This document shows, in pieces, positions 17,201 to 24,656 of a stretch of DNA of 64,000 nucleotides. Position 1 is the first letter of the stretch; each line of letters starts with the position of its first letter. This DNA comes from an uncultured bacterium (lineage in GTDB: Bacteria; Verrucomicrobiota; Kiritimatiellia; PWTM01): contig CAKZPT010000041.1 of the NCBI GenBank assembly GCA_937139365.1, positions 1-64,000 of the forward strand, given 5' to 3'. The notes under the pieces are model-generated. The model did not search any database and was not told where the DNA came from. It was given only the letters and a program-made list of their open reading frames with translations. The translations under genes were made by a program, and so were the position numbers.

Positions 17201-17586
17201 CCGGGCGGCTGGGGGCGCAGGGACGCGGTGCGCAGATCGTCACCGCGCCTCACCACGGCGCCCCGCCGGGGCTGCCGGCGGAGCGGGCTGCGGCCGAGGC
17301 GGTGCTCGACCGCGAGATCGGGGCGTTGCTGCGCGCGACCGGCGCGCGGACCGTGATCGCGGAGTTCGGCCGCTCGGCGGGCGTGCCCGGCGGCTCGCCC
17401 CGTTCGCGCGAGGCGGCGGCCGCGTGGATGCGCATGGCGGTGACCAGCGGCTCGGCGGACGTGGAGTGGCTTTCGACGGAAGAGGGATCGATCGCAGCCG
17501 AATCCGACGGCCGCACATGGAGGGGGCCGCAGCAGTCTGGCGCCGGCGGGGACGAGGCGGACGAGGCGCCGGCCTTCGACGGGTGA
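14191..17586 (+). CDS. comEC: ComEC/Rec2-type DNA-uptake channel with degenerate beta-lactamase domain
   Basis: A 1131-residue polytopic protein, clearly longer than the usual ~750. An N-terminal soluble DUF4131/OB-like part contains the signature NPGGFDYRRYLRNSGVQA. The membrane competence domain follows, with the typical HVLAVSGLHVTIITVMF and GARPSTLRAVIMN motifs. The C-terminal third is a metallo-beta-lactamase fold: TWIAVDYGGATLLETPSGRRVLVDAAF, a LLLTGDLGL segment and the APHHG motif are present. However, the metal-binding HxHxDH segment reads LILTSLRPERIGG, without histidines or the aspartate. ComEC carries one DNA strand across the inner membrane; the beta-lactamase domain is thought to degrade the other strand, so this copy may need another nuclease. 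It is last in the TRAM-NERD operon. Confidence 0.9.
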   Translation: MATSSAILLICYAFVAGIGFSMAWDLGAVVAAGCAAGGALALAVAAWMRRRGMRAAARQAVETAAAIGLGLGSGMARHIAAVARPDAHWAEVAVDETVARLERTRTGFDTGRIRLELLEPPASDLAIRLVGEVDARLPAGEGGSVAADEGGRWRFRMATLTVTTDAIRVRSDDPVGREWWPATPLTRLIGVVLSGGRGPARLRVWRVAGQIGAFARAERRQPPLRVLGHVSGDPIVYDYKTVLPVTPHYIEWPAGGPFLRAEGGLIHVTIRPEAPGYAEMSGTAAYGRLIEVTAPLQAPAGARNPGGFDYRRYLRNSGVQALMYPDVREGGAGARLVEAGRPGVAPHRHAWVAFSLNLRDRLTRVIKATLPWPQSAFVGGVTLGLRYGLQNVLCLRRTADAAGGPGIGCPEFIADEFRAAGISHVLAVSGLHVTIITVMFVGLFSLARLPRQVYAPLILAALVVFAIVTGARPSTLRAVIMNGLMLTTWAYLRTGLRASVLFGAPVAAALILLHNPLVATDPSFTLSFGAILSLGLLTEPVLELLQGLRGWRLIGAVLAAAGWAAATALRWPLAATPQFWGPMGAMTAALLAAGRALDRRGPALPRWVAADRAPKGVLTFVAAQGAIQVGMMLPLSAYYFCRWPLAGAWANLAAIPLIGVIVQLGAIGGLLGLIPVVGPYLALLFGAANWFFSTLFLLLGHAAAWSFPYPFVRRPGEAFLAAWYGLCALWIWRRPLRAALEAAAARIGAGPAAARAWMAVVAALMAGAAAVRLAPERPGGLRVTWIAVDYGGATLLETPSGRRVLVDAAFADADHSRRNQAVRTLLPFLASRRIRAVDALILTSLRPERIGGAGSVLESLWVREVALPAAWPSWAEGTTPDEVAAVLGLPLESPLAAAIHDAVVGSAGPFPRPSLVRELARRRPTPLNRWAGWDVRVRRIAAGDVLYQETGPDGEFRIEVAHPPAETDLRAGPDAVAVALRVVYGDTALLLTGDLGLAEAAAMAGRLGAQGRGAQIVTAPHHGAPPGLPAERAAAEAVLDREIGALLRATGARTVIAEFGRSAGVPGGSPRSREAAAAWMRMAVTSGSADVEWLSTEEGSIAAESDGRTWRGPQQSGAGGDEADEAPAFDG

Positions 17587-17599
17587 GCGGCGGAGTCGA

Positions 17600-17986
17600 T
17601 CACCCCCCGGCGCGGCCCAGCTTCTCGCCGATCGTGTGCAACAAGATCTTCGGATCCACCGGCTTTTGGAAGATGCCGTCCAGCCCAAGGTCGGCGTAGC
17701 TGGTGACCATGTTGAGCTGGTCGCCGGCGGAGCTGAGAAGGTAGATCGGCGCTCGGTTGCCGAGCAGGCGCAGCTCCTTGATCATGCCGGTGCCCGAGTC
17801 GACCTCCTCCATCATCAGGTCGAGCAGGACCAGGTCGGGCGGATGGGCCTTGTAGACCTTCACTCCCTCCTCGGCCGAGTGCGCCTCGACCATGAGGTAG
17901 CCGGCGGACTCCAGGATGACGCGGACGGTGTCGAGGTAGTCCTGGTCGTCGTCCACGTAGAGGATCACGAACTTGCCGTCCTTCAT
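17600..17986 (-). CDS. Stand-alone response-regulator receiver domain
   Basis: A 128-residue CheY-like protein. It has the acidic pocket (YVDDDQDY), the phospho-acceptor aspartate in LVLLDLMMEE, the Ser switch in LLSSAGD and the lysine in FQKPVDP, and no output domain. I start at MKDGKFVILY because its ATG overlaps the hydrogenase-protease stop (ATGA). That coupling places it in the hox operon, suggesting signalling linked to hydrogen or redox state; the cognate kinase is not in the window. Confidence 0.85.
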   Translation of the reverse strand: MKDGKFVILYVDDDQDYLDTVRVILESAGYLMVEAHSAEEGVKVYKAHPPDLVLLDLMMEEVDSGTGMIKELRLLGNRAPIYLLSSAGDQLNMVTSYADLGLDGIFQKPVDPKILLHTIGEKLGRAGG

Positions 17987-18495
17987 CGCGCGGTCTCCAT
18001 CGGGTTGGGGTCTGCTGCGGCCGCGTCGTTCGTTTCCGCGCCGGCCGCAATCCGCCGCAGCCAAGAGTCGAGAAATTCCACGGCGGCGTCAAGATGGCGG
18101 CGAGCCTCGTCCGACAGACGCTCGCCGAACTCCGAGAACCGCCGGCCGCGGATCGCGAGGGCGTAGCCCCGGGGTTCGGCGCGGAAGATGTCGCGGGCCA
18201 GGGCCAGTACGGCGCCGGGGCCGAGGGTATGCGTGCCCATCCCCTCGACGGGGCGGGCCTCGATCGGCCGCCAGTCGAAGGGGGCGGGGCCCTCGACGGC
18301 CGCATCGGCGAAGACGACGGCCGCGTGCCGCGCCGCGTCGGCGGCGTGCTCGACGTTGAGCTGGTAGTCCACGTCCACGTCCACGCCGGGGATGTGCCGG
18401 GCCTCGATGGCGGCGGCGCAGGCCGGGCCCAGACCGTCGTCCATCCGGCCGGGGTTTCCGTAGCCGATCACCAGAATGCGCCGGGCCGGTTCCAT
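17983..18495 (-). CDS. hoxW: [NiFe] hydrogenase maturation endopeptidase
   Basis: The 170-residue protein begins RRILVIGYGNPGRMDDGLGPACAAAIEA, the signature of HyaD/HycI/HoxW peptidases with the nickel-probing Glu/Asp position. VFADAAVEG and GMGTHTLGPGAVLALA supply the second metal-site residues. It would clip the C-terminal peptide of HoxH after nickel insertion. It starts 11 bases after the hoxH stop; a GTG a few codons upstream would overlap hoxH. It ends overlapping the receiver gene. Confidence 0.88.
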   Translation of the reverse strand: MEPARRILVIGYGNPGRMDDGLGPACAAAIEARHIPGVDVDVDYQLNVEHAADAARHAAVVFADAAVEGPAPFDWRPIEARPVEGMGTHTLGPGAVLALARDIFRAEPRGYALAIRGRRFSEFGERLSDEARRHLDAAVEFLDSWLRRIAAGAETNDAAAADPNPMETAR

Positions 18496-18506
18496 GCGCG
18501 GTTCCG

Positions 18507-19955
18507 TCACGCTCCGCTGTCGCGGACCCGGCGCGCCAGCGTGGCGCCATTGGGGCCGACGAGTTCCACGACGAGCGGCATCTGGCCGAGCGCGTGCGTC
18601 GCGCAGGACAGGCAGGGGTCGTAGGCGCGGATGGCAACCTCGATGCGGTTGAGAAGGCCCTCGCTGATCTGGACGCCGTCCAGGTACCTGCGCGCGACGT
18701 CCTCCACGGCCCGGTTCATCGGAGTGTTGTTGTTCGTCGTCGAGACGATCAGGTTGCAGCGGACGACCTGGTCGCGGTCGTTGACGACGTAGTGGTGGAA
18801 CAGAGTGCCCCGCGGGGCCTCGATCAGGCCGACGGCCTCGTTGCGCCGCTCGCCGCGGACGACGAGGTCGGTCCCCTGCAGGTCGGCGTCGTGCAACAAC
18901 TGTTCGATCACCTCGACCGAGTGGAGCAGCTCGATCATCCGGGCCCAGTGGTACGTCATCGTCATGTTGTTGGGCCGGCCGCCGGTCAGCCGGAAAAACT
19001 CCTTCCGGGCGGCCTCGGCCTTCGGGCTGGGGATCGAGTCGCAGAGGTTCACGCGCGCCAGCGGGCCGACGCGGTACCAGCCACGCTCGGGGCCCAGCGA
19101 GCGGATGAAGGGGAACTTCATGTAGGACCACGGCTGCACGTCCTCGGCGATGTAGTCGAGGTAGTTCTGATAGTCGACGCCGTCGAAGATGGTTCCCCCC
19201 TTCGCGTCCACGGCGCGCAGCACGCCGTGGTAGAGGTCCATCTCGCCGTTCGGCCGCACGAGCGAGAGGTGGTTGGAGTCGAACGCGCCGAACGGGGCCA
19301 GCTCCTCCAGGTGCTCCATCGTGTAGTCGCGGGCGACGCGGACGGCGCCCTCGGCCCAGTCGAGCATCTGGGGAAGGTCCTTCAGGAAGGCGTCGCGCTC
19401 CTCGACGGGCAGGTTGCGGTTGACGCCGCCGGGCACCGCACCGGTCCCGTGGATTTTCTTGCCGGCCGTCGCGCGGATGATCTCCTGGCCGTACTTCCGG
19501 AGCATCACCCCCTGGACGGCCAGGTCGGGATACTTGCGGGCGACCCCGACGATGTTGCGTACCGCCGGATCGGCGTCGAAGCCGAACAGGAAGTCGGGCG
19601 AGCACAGGTGGAAGAAGTGCAGCGCGTGCGACTGGAGCATCTGCCCGTAGTGCATCAGCCGGCGGATCTTCTCCGCCGTGGGGGTCAGGTTCTCGCCGCC
19701 GACGATGCGGTCCATCGCCTTGGCCGCGGCCAGGTGGTGGCTGACGGGACAGATCCCGCAGAGGCGCTGGACGAGCACGGGCACCTCCCAGAAGGGGCGC
19801 CCCTGAATGAAGCGTTCGAAGCCGCGGAACTCGACGATGTGCAACCGGGCCTGGCGGACGCGGTTCTGCTCGTCGAGCTGGATGGTCACCTTACCGTGGC
19901 CCTCGACACGGGTCACGGGCTCGATCACGACGGTGCGGGTGGCGCTGGGGTTCAT
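18507..19955 (-). CDS. hoxH: NAD-linked bidirectional [NiFe] hydrogenase, large subunit
   Basis: The catalytic subunit holding the NiFe(CN)2CO centre. The N-terminal metal ligands are in RLCGICPVSHH and the C-terminal ones in DPCLSCATHALG. The residues after the histidine (ALGQMPLVVELVGPNG...) are the peptide expected to be removed by HoxW, so the gene encodes an immature precursor. The opening VIEPVTRVEGHGKVTIQLDE is typical of group 3 enzymes. The length of 482 is normal for HoxH. It lies 13 bases after hoxY. With HoxFUY it should interconvert H2 and NADH in the cytoplasm. Confidence 0.95.
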   Translation of the reverse strand: MNPSATRTVVIEPVTRVEGHGKVTIQLDEQNRVRQARLHIVEFRGFERFIQGRPFWEVPVLVQRLCGICPVSHHLAAAKAMDRIVGGENLTPTAEKIRRLMHYGQMLQSHALHFFHLCSPDFLFGFDADPAVRNIVGVARKYPDLAVQGVMLRKYGQEIIRATAGKKIHGTGAVPGGVNRNLPVEERDAFLKDLPQMLDWAEGAVRVARDYTMEHLEELAPFGAFDSNHLSLVRPNGEMDLYHGVLRAVDAKGGTIFDGVDYQNYLDYIAEDVQPWSYMKFPFIRSLGPERGWYRVGPLARVNLCDSIPSPKAEAARKEFFRLTGGRPNNMTMTYHWARMIELLHSVEVIEQLLHDADLQGTDLVVRGERRNEAVGLIEAPRGTLFHHYVVNDRDQVVRCNLIVSTTNNNTPMNRAVEDVARRYLDGVQISEGLLNRIEVAIRAYDPCLSCATHALGQMPLVVELVGPNGATLARRVRDSGA

Positions 19956-19968
19956 GGCGGTCTCCGAT

Positions 19969-20517
19969 TCAGTCGTACTTCAGGACCTCGTAGGGCAGGT
20001 CCACGGGCCGGTGGTTCAACAGGGCGACGAGCGTCTGCCAGATCGCGTCCGCCGGCGGGGGACAGCCCTGAATGTGGTAGTCGATCTTCACCACCTCGTG
20101 GCACGGATAGACGCGGTCGAGCACCAGCGGCAGCGCGGGGTCGTTGGGGTAGACGCGGCGCGGGTTGTGGACGGTGGGGCCGTTGAGGTAGGCCTCGTCG
20201 AGGCACTCCTTCAGGGGGATGTTGTTGCGCATCGCGGGGATGCCGCCGCAGATGGCGCATTCCCCGACGGAGACGAGCACGTCGCAATGCTTGCGGAACT
20301 CCTGCAGGACGCGGACGTTCTCCTCGTTGCAGCAGCCGCCCTCGACGAGCCCCACCGCGCAGCGACCGGTGAACTCCTTGAGGTCGTCGATGGGGGACTT
20401 GTCGAACTCGACCAGCTCGATCAACTGCAGGATGCGCTCGTCGATGTCGAGGATGGACATGTGGCAGCCGAAGCAGCCGGCGAGGGAACAGGTCGCGACG
20501 CGGGGTTTGTCGGGCAT
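19969..20517 (-). CDS. hoxY: NAD-linked [NiFe] hydrogenase, small subunit
   Basis: A 182-residue short small subunit of group 3d type, without Tat signal, as expected for a soluble enzyme. Cysteines for the proximal 4Fe-4S cluster are visible in CSLAGCFGCHMSILD, GECAICGGIPAMRN and QGCPPPADAIW. I start at MPDKPRVATCS (ATG 20517), which is preceded by AGGAGG at good spacing. The track ORF extends upstream into hoxU without homology. It couples the NiFe site of HoxH to the diaphorase HoxFU. Confidence 0.93.
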   Translation of the reverse strand: MPDKPRVATCSLAGCFGCHMSILDIDERILQLIELVEFDKSPIDDLKEFTGRCAVGLVEGGCCNEENVRVLQEFRKHCDVLVSVGECAICGGIPAMRNNIPLKECLDEAYLNGPTVHNPRRVYPNDPALPLVLDRVYPCHEVVKIDYHIQGCPPPADAIWQTLVALLNHRPVDLPYEVLKYD

Positions 20518-20528
20518 GGCGGGCCTCC

Positions 20529-21248
20529 TCAAGTGGTGGGGGTGGGACGGCGGGACTCGATGTCGGAGCCGATCGGGCGCCGGTCGTAGAGACGCCGCCC
20601 GATGGGCGTCGCATAGCCCTGCCGCTTCTTCAGCAGGCAGCCGACGGGGCAGACCTCGACGGCGCGGTCTTCGGCGGCCGCGTTCGTCCCCGCCAGCTCC
20701 GTCTCGGCGTTGATCCACAGTTTCTTCCGCGCGCCCCGGCCGACGAACTGGAAGACGCCCTTACGGTCGAGGTCGCGCGAGGCGCGAACGCAGCGGGCGC
20801 ATAGGATACAGCGGTTACGGTCGATCAGGACGTCCGGATGGGAGGCGTCCACGTCGCGATCTGGGAACAGGTAGGGGAACCGGGGAGCGGTGATGCCAAA
20901 CCGGTACGCGAGGGCCTGCAGTTCGCAGTTGCCGCTCTTCTCGCAGAACATGCAGTAGTGGTTGCCCTCGACGAAGAGCATCTCGATCAGCCGGCGGCGG
21001 TGCTCGAGCAATTCGGGAGTGTTGTTTTCCACCACCATGCCCTTGGCGGCCGGCATGGTGCAGGCGGCCTGCGGGCGGCCGTTGACCTTGACGGTGCAGA
21101 CGCGGCAAGCGCCGAAGGGCACCAAATCCTTGTGGGCGCACAGGCGGGGGATGTAGATGCCGGCGTCGTCGGCGGCCTGCAGGATGGTCTGGCCGGGACG
21201 GGCCTCGATGGCGACGCCGTCGATCGTGAAAGACAACGTCTCGCTCAT
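20529..21248 (-). CDS. hoxU: Hydrogenase diaphorase ferredoxin-like subunit
   Basis: This 239-residue subunit resembles the N-terminal part of NuoG. It has a 2Fe-2S domain (CAHKDLVPFGACRVCTVKVNG, CTMPA), the histidine-containing 4Fe-4S segment (HYCMFCEKSGNCELQ) and a ferredoxin-type cluster region (CILCARCVRASRDLDRKGVF, CPVGCLL). It relays electrons between HoxF and HoxY. It starts 21 bases after the hoxF stop. Confidence 0.93.
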   Translation of the reverse strand: MSETLSFTIDGVAIEARPGQTILQAADDAGIYIPRLCAHKDLVPFGACRVCTVKVNGRPQAACTMPAAKGMVVENNTPELLEHRRRLIEMLFVEGNHYCMFCEKSGNCELQALAYRFGITAPRFPYLFPDRDVDASHPDVLIDRNRCILCARCVRASRDLDRKGVFQFVGRGARKKLWINAETELAGTNAAAEDRAVEVCPVGCLLKKRQGYATPIGRRLYDRRPIGSDIESRRPTPTT

Positions 21249-21269
21249 GTCGCGGTTCCTTTCATCGGG

Positions 21270-23084
21270 TCAGGGCGCGTAGATCACCGACGGACGGCCG
21301 ACCAACCGTTCGGTGTCCGCCAGCGCGCGGCGGACGTCGAACGTCGGCAGGAATTCGCCCGCCGGCGGGCGGATACGGCCCTCCAATGCGGTCGGGAAGT
21401 TGCGGATCAGGGACAGCACCGGATTGGGCGAGGTCTGACCGAGGCCGCAGCGGCTGGTGAACTTCACGCACTCCGCCAGCCCGGTCAGGTAGGCCACGTC
21501 CGACGGCGCGCCGCGGCCGGCCAGGATCTCCGCGATCTTGCGCAGCATCAGCACGTTGCCCACGCGGCACGGCGTGCAGTAGCCGCAGCTTTCGTCTACG
21601 AAGAACTCCAGGTACCTGGCGACAACGTGGACGAGGTCGCGGCTGGTGTTGAAGACGACGATCGAGCCGCCGGTGGCCAGGTCGTCGTACTCCAGCCGGC
21701 GATGGAAGCTCTCCGGTCCTACCATCTGGCCCGACGGCCCCCCTACCTGCACGGCCTGGACGTCCTCCGCGCCGACGTCGCGCAGCAGGTCCGCCAGCGG
21801 GACGCCGAAGGGGTACTCGTACACACCCGGCGCCGCGCAGTCGCCGCTGACGCTGAAGAGCTTGGTGCCCGGACTGCCCTTGGAGCCGATCTCGGCGAAC
21901 CACCCGGGGCCGCGGTCGAGGATGCGGGCGACGCAGCAAAACGTCTCGACGTTGTTCACGCTGGTCGGGCAGCCGAGGTACCCCTTCTGCGCGGGGAACG
22001 GCGGGCGGTTCTTCGGATCGCCCCGCAGCCCCTCGCACGAGCTGATCAGCGACGTCTCCTCACCGCACACGTAGGCCCCCGCGCCCAGCTGGATGCGGAT
22101 GTCGAACTCGACACCGCGCTTGCCGCAGATGTCGCGACCCAGCAATCCCGCGTCGCGCCGGACCTGCAGAACGTGCTCTAGCAGAGGCCGCAGGTAGGCA
22201 TATTCGCCGCGCAGGTAGAGGATCCCCTCCCTCGCTCCGATCGCATACCCGGCGATCGCCATACCTTCGAACAACAGGTCCGCGTACTCCGTCAGGATAA
22301 CGCGATCCTTGAACGTCCCCGGCTCGCCCTCGTCCGCGTTGCAGATGACGAATTTGCGGTCGCCCTCAGCCTGCCGCGTGAACTCCCACTTCATGCCGGT
22401 CGGGAAGCCAGCGCCGCCGCGGCCGCGCAGACGGGCGGTCTTGATGTCCCGGATGACCTCCACCGGGCTCATTGCCAACGCCTTGCGCAGAGCGGCCCCC
22501 GGCGGGAGGTCCGCCAGGACCACCGGGCCCTTGCGCCGGACGTTGTTGTGAACCATCGAGCGGACCAGCGGATGCGCGTTGTGGCCGTCGCCCAGCCGGT
22601 GCACCAACTTGCGGGGATCGCCGCTGCGTCGCAGCTCCGCGACGATCTCGCGGGCCTTGTCCGTTGAAAGGTACGTCACCACGACGTCGTTGATCAGGGC
22701 CGCGGGCGCCTGGTCGGACATCCCGATGCACGGCGTCCACTCCAACGTGATCGCCCCGTCCGGAGTCGTCTCGCCCATTCGGATGCCCAGCTCGGCCTCG
22801 AACGCCCGCGCGACGGGCTCCATTCCCGCCATCTCGTCCACCGGATCGCTGCACAACCGGATCACGATCCGCCCTTTGGGCTGGGCCGTCAGAAAGCTGT
22901 AGAACGAAACCGTGCTTTGCACCTCGACGCGCGTCGTGTTCACCGCGGAGGCAATCACGTCCAGCGCCTCGCCCGACACGCACCCGAATCGTGCCTGCAC
23001 CGCCTGAACGATGTCCATCATCCGGGTCCGGTCGTTCTTGAACGCCGAACAGATCTGCCGAACCGTCTGTTCGAACTCGCTCAT
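21270..23084 (-). CDS. hoxF: Hydrogenase diaphorase subunit, HoxE-HoxF fusion
   Basis: The N-terminal ~170 residues are a NuoE-like thioredoxin fold (MMDIVQAVQARFGCVSGEALDVIA) and the rest is NuoF-like. FMN/NADH motifs are clear: RLRGRGGAGFPTGMKWEF, CNADEGEPGTFKDR, GAGAYVCGEETSLI. The 4Fe-4S site is in ESCGYCTPCRVG plus SRCGLGQTSPNP. In the NuoE-like part only two of the four usual cysteines appear (RLCSDP and TPCIGM), so its 2Fe-2S cluster is probably absent. I start at ATG 23084 (MSEFEQTVRQI), preceded by GAGGG, not at 23135, because a promoter-like element places transcription start close to 23135. First gene of the hydrogenase operon. Confidence 0.93.
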   Translation of the reverse strand: MSEFEQTVRQICSAFKNDRTRMMDIVQAVQARFGCVSGEALDVIASAVNTTRVEVQSTVSFYSFLTAQPKGRIVIRLCSDPVDEMAGMEPVARAFEAELGIRMGETTPDGAITLEWTPCIGMSDQAPAALINDVVVTYLSTDKAREIVAELRRSGDPRKLVHRLGDGHNAHPLVRSMVHNNVRRKGPVVLADLPPGAALRKALAMSPVEVIRDIKTARLRGRGGAGFPTGMKWEFTRQAEGDRKFVICNADEGEPGTFKDRVILTEYADLLFEGMAIAGYAIGAREGILYLRGEYAYLRPLLEHVLQVRRDAGLLGRDICGKRGVEFDIRIQLGAGAYVCGEETSLISSCEGLRGDPKNRPPFPAQKGYLGCPTSVNNVETFCCVARILDRGPGWFAEIGSKGSPGTKLFSVSGDCAAPGVYEYPFGVPLADLLRDVGAEDVQAVQVGGPSGQMVGPESFHRRLEYDDLATGGSIVVFNTSRDLVHVVARYLEFFVDESCGYCTPCRVGNVLMLRKIAEILAGRGAPSDVAYLTGLAECVKFTSRCGLGQTSPNPVLSLIRNFPTALEGRIRPPAGEFLPTFDVRRALADTERLVGRPSVIYAP

Positions 23085-23141
23085 GTCTGGGCCCTCATCC
23101 TGTGAGCCATCCGCCATCGGGCTTGTGCCCATCACACAAGT

Positions 23142-23170
23142 AACCTACGAAATGGCCGCCATACCGTCAA
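23142..23170 (-). promoter_or_regulatory. hoxFp: Candidate sigma-70 promoter of the hox operon
   Basis: Within a relatively AT-rich intergenic stretch (about 23085-23488, otherwise without a gene), the minus strand has TTGACG, a 17-base spacer and TAGGTT. Initiation would fall near 23135, leaving a ~50-base leader before the hoxF ATG at 23084. The -10 match is only partial, so this is a prediction by eye. Confidence 0.4.
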
Positions 23171-23185
23171 GCCTCATCCTATCGT

Positions 23186-23206
23186 CAGTTCGTATCTACA
23201 GAACTG
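23186..23206. promoter_or_regulatory. Inverted repeat, possible operator upstream of hox promoter
   Basis: CAGTTC and GAACTG flank a 9-base spacer, a perfect dyad with roughly two-turn spacing between half-site centres. It lies 16 bases upstream of the candidate -35 element, a position suited to an activator or repressor. The regulator is unknown. Confidence 0.35.
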
Positions 23207-23488
23207 GTTTGAAACTTATTTGACGTCGAATCATGAACAAAAAAATGACCCGGATTGCCCAAATATGTGAGTAGCGGAACATGATCTGCCATGCCTGAGT
23301 GCATATCCTGAACTTTGAGGATTTTGCATGTCAGGCGACCGGACAGGAGGTCGGAAGCGGCCCGGCTCCGCATGCGCTCGCACAATCTGTTCGGGGCCCG
23401 ACAACGGGCGGAACGTCTGCGCCCGCCCGACGCGGCGGGGTCACTGGGGAACGCGCGAGGCTGATTCGTTCCTGTCTTGGGGTCATGG

Positions 23489-23561
23489 AGCCAGCTGTCG
23501 GAGTCGAACCGACGACCTGCTGATTACAAATCAGCTGCTCTGCCAACTGAGCTAAGCTGGC
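23489..23561 (-). tRNA. trnT: tRNA-Thr(UGU)
   Basis: The minus strand folds as a standard tRNA: acceptor GCCAGCT pairs with AGCTGGC, a D arm (TAGCTCAGTTGGCAGAGC), anticodon stem CTGAT/ATCAG with loop TTTGTAA giving anticodon TGT, and T arm GTCGGTTCGACTCCGAC. CCA is not encoded. It is the only tRNA seen in the window. Confidence 0.95.
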
Positions 23562-23657
23562 GTCGCCCCGCGATTTTCCGCGTCAGGGCGCCAAATGCAA
23601 GCGCTTGCCATCCCCTGTCCATTCGGCCAGACTGAAACCGGCCAGGAAGCCTAAGGA

Positions 23658-24635
23658 ATGGCTGAAGACATTTACATCCGTCGGCCGGGAGAGCGGCGGT
23701 CCCGACGCGGCCCGTTGGTGCTGGCGGCGAGTGTGCTGCTGTTGGCTGCGGGGGCAGGTTGGCTGTGGAAACTGAAGCGGCAGGAGGAGGCGGCGGAGCC
23801 GGCGGTTGAACCGCCGCCCGCGGCGGCGGAGCCGCTGGTCGCTCCACCTGCTGCTCCGGCCACCGTACCGCAGCCGGCGTCGCCGGAGGCATCGGCCGTT
23901 CCACCGGCCGGCAAGCCGGGAGAGGCCGCCGAGCTAGCCGATGGACCGTGGGCCGAGGCGCAAGCGGCCGCGGCCGCCGGCCAGTGGGGCGTCGCCCGGA
24001 CCCGGGCATTCGCCGCTCTCGAATCCGCGCGCGACCCGTCCCTCCGCCGCCGCATCGAGGACCTTCTTGGCCGCGTGCACATCGCGCTGGCATTTTCCCC
24101 CGCACCGATGGAAGAAAAGATCGACTACACGATCCGCCCCGGCGACACGCTGGCCGGCATCGCCAAGGCCCACGGGTGCACCGTGCAATTGCTGGCGCGC
24201 GGCAATGGAATCAAGGGGGACGTGATCCGGCCGGGCGACCGCCTTCGTATCCTGACCGGGAGGTTTGCGGTCGCGGTGGATAAGTCCGACAACGAGTTGG
24301 TAGTGACCCTGAACGACCGATTCTTCAAGCGCTACCGTGTCGGCACCGGCAAGTACGAGCGCACCCCCGTCGGGCAGTTCCGCATCACCGAGCGCATCCC
24401 GCAGCCGACGTGGTGGCACCCGGACGGGCGCGTCATCCCCTACGGCGACAAGGAGAACGTGCTGGGCACCCACTGGTTGTCGCTCGATGTGCCGGGCTAC
24501 GGCATCCACGGCACGTGGGAGCCCCAGACCATCGGCCGGCAGGAAAGCGCCGGCTGCATCCGCCTCCTCAACGAGGACATCGAGGAGCTGTTTGTACTGT
24601 TGCCGTCGGGCACGCCTGTGACGGTCGCCGACTAG
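23658..24635 (+). CDS. Membrane-anchored LysM / L,D-transpeptidase (YkuD)
   Basis: A 325-residue envelope protein. A basic N terminus and one span (PLVLAASVLLLAAGAGWLW) are followed by a proline/alanine linker. A short helical region comes next, then a LysM motif (YTIRPGDTLAGIAKAHGCTVQLLARGN) and a C-terminal YkuD domain. The catalytic signature is complete: GIHGTWEPQTIGRQESAGCIRLLNEDIEEL, with the nucleophilic Cys in SAGCIRL. Such enzymes make 3-3 peptidoglycan crosslinks or attach proteins to peptidoglycan; LysM would hold it at the wall. AAGGA precedes the start. It is followed 21 bases later by accA. Confidence 0.9.
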   Translation: MAEDIYIRRPGERRSRRGPLVLAASVLLLAAGAGWLWKLKRQEEAAEPAVEPPPAAAEPLVAPPAAPATVPQPASPEASAVPPAGKPGEAAELADGPWAEAQAAAAAGQWGVARTRAFAALESARDPSLRRRIEDLLGRVHIALAFSPAPMEEKIDYTIRPGDTLAGIAKAHGCTVQLLARGNGIKGDVIRPGDRLRILTGRFAVAVDKSDNELVVTLNDRFFKRYRVGTGKYERTPVGQFRITERIPQPTWWHPDGRVIPYGDKENVLGTHWLSLDVPGYGIHGTWEPQTIGRQESAGCIRLLNEDIEELFVLLPSGTPVTVAD

Positions 24636-24656
24636 CCCCAACCTTTGGAGGACAAC

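Noticed and set aside
15303-17699. 798-codon plus ORF inside comEC in another frame
   Set aside because: Shadow of comEC: arginine/glycine-rich with no domain, while the comEC frame carries all motifs.
18594-20186. 530-codon plus ORF opposite hoxH
   Set aside because: Antisense shadow of hoxH with no recognisable motifs.
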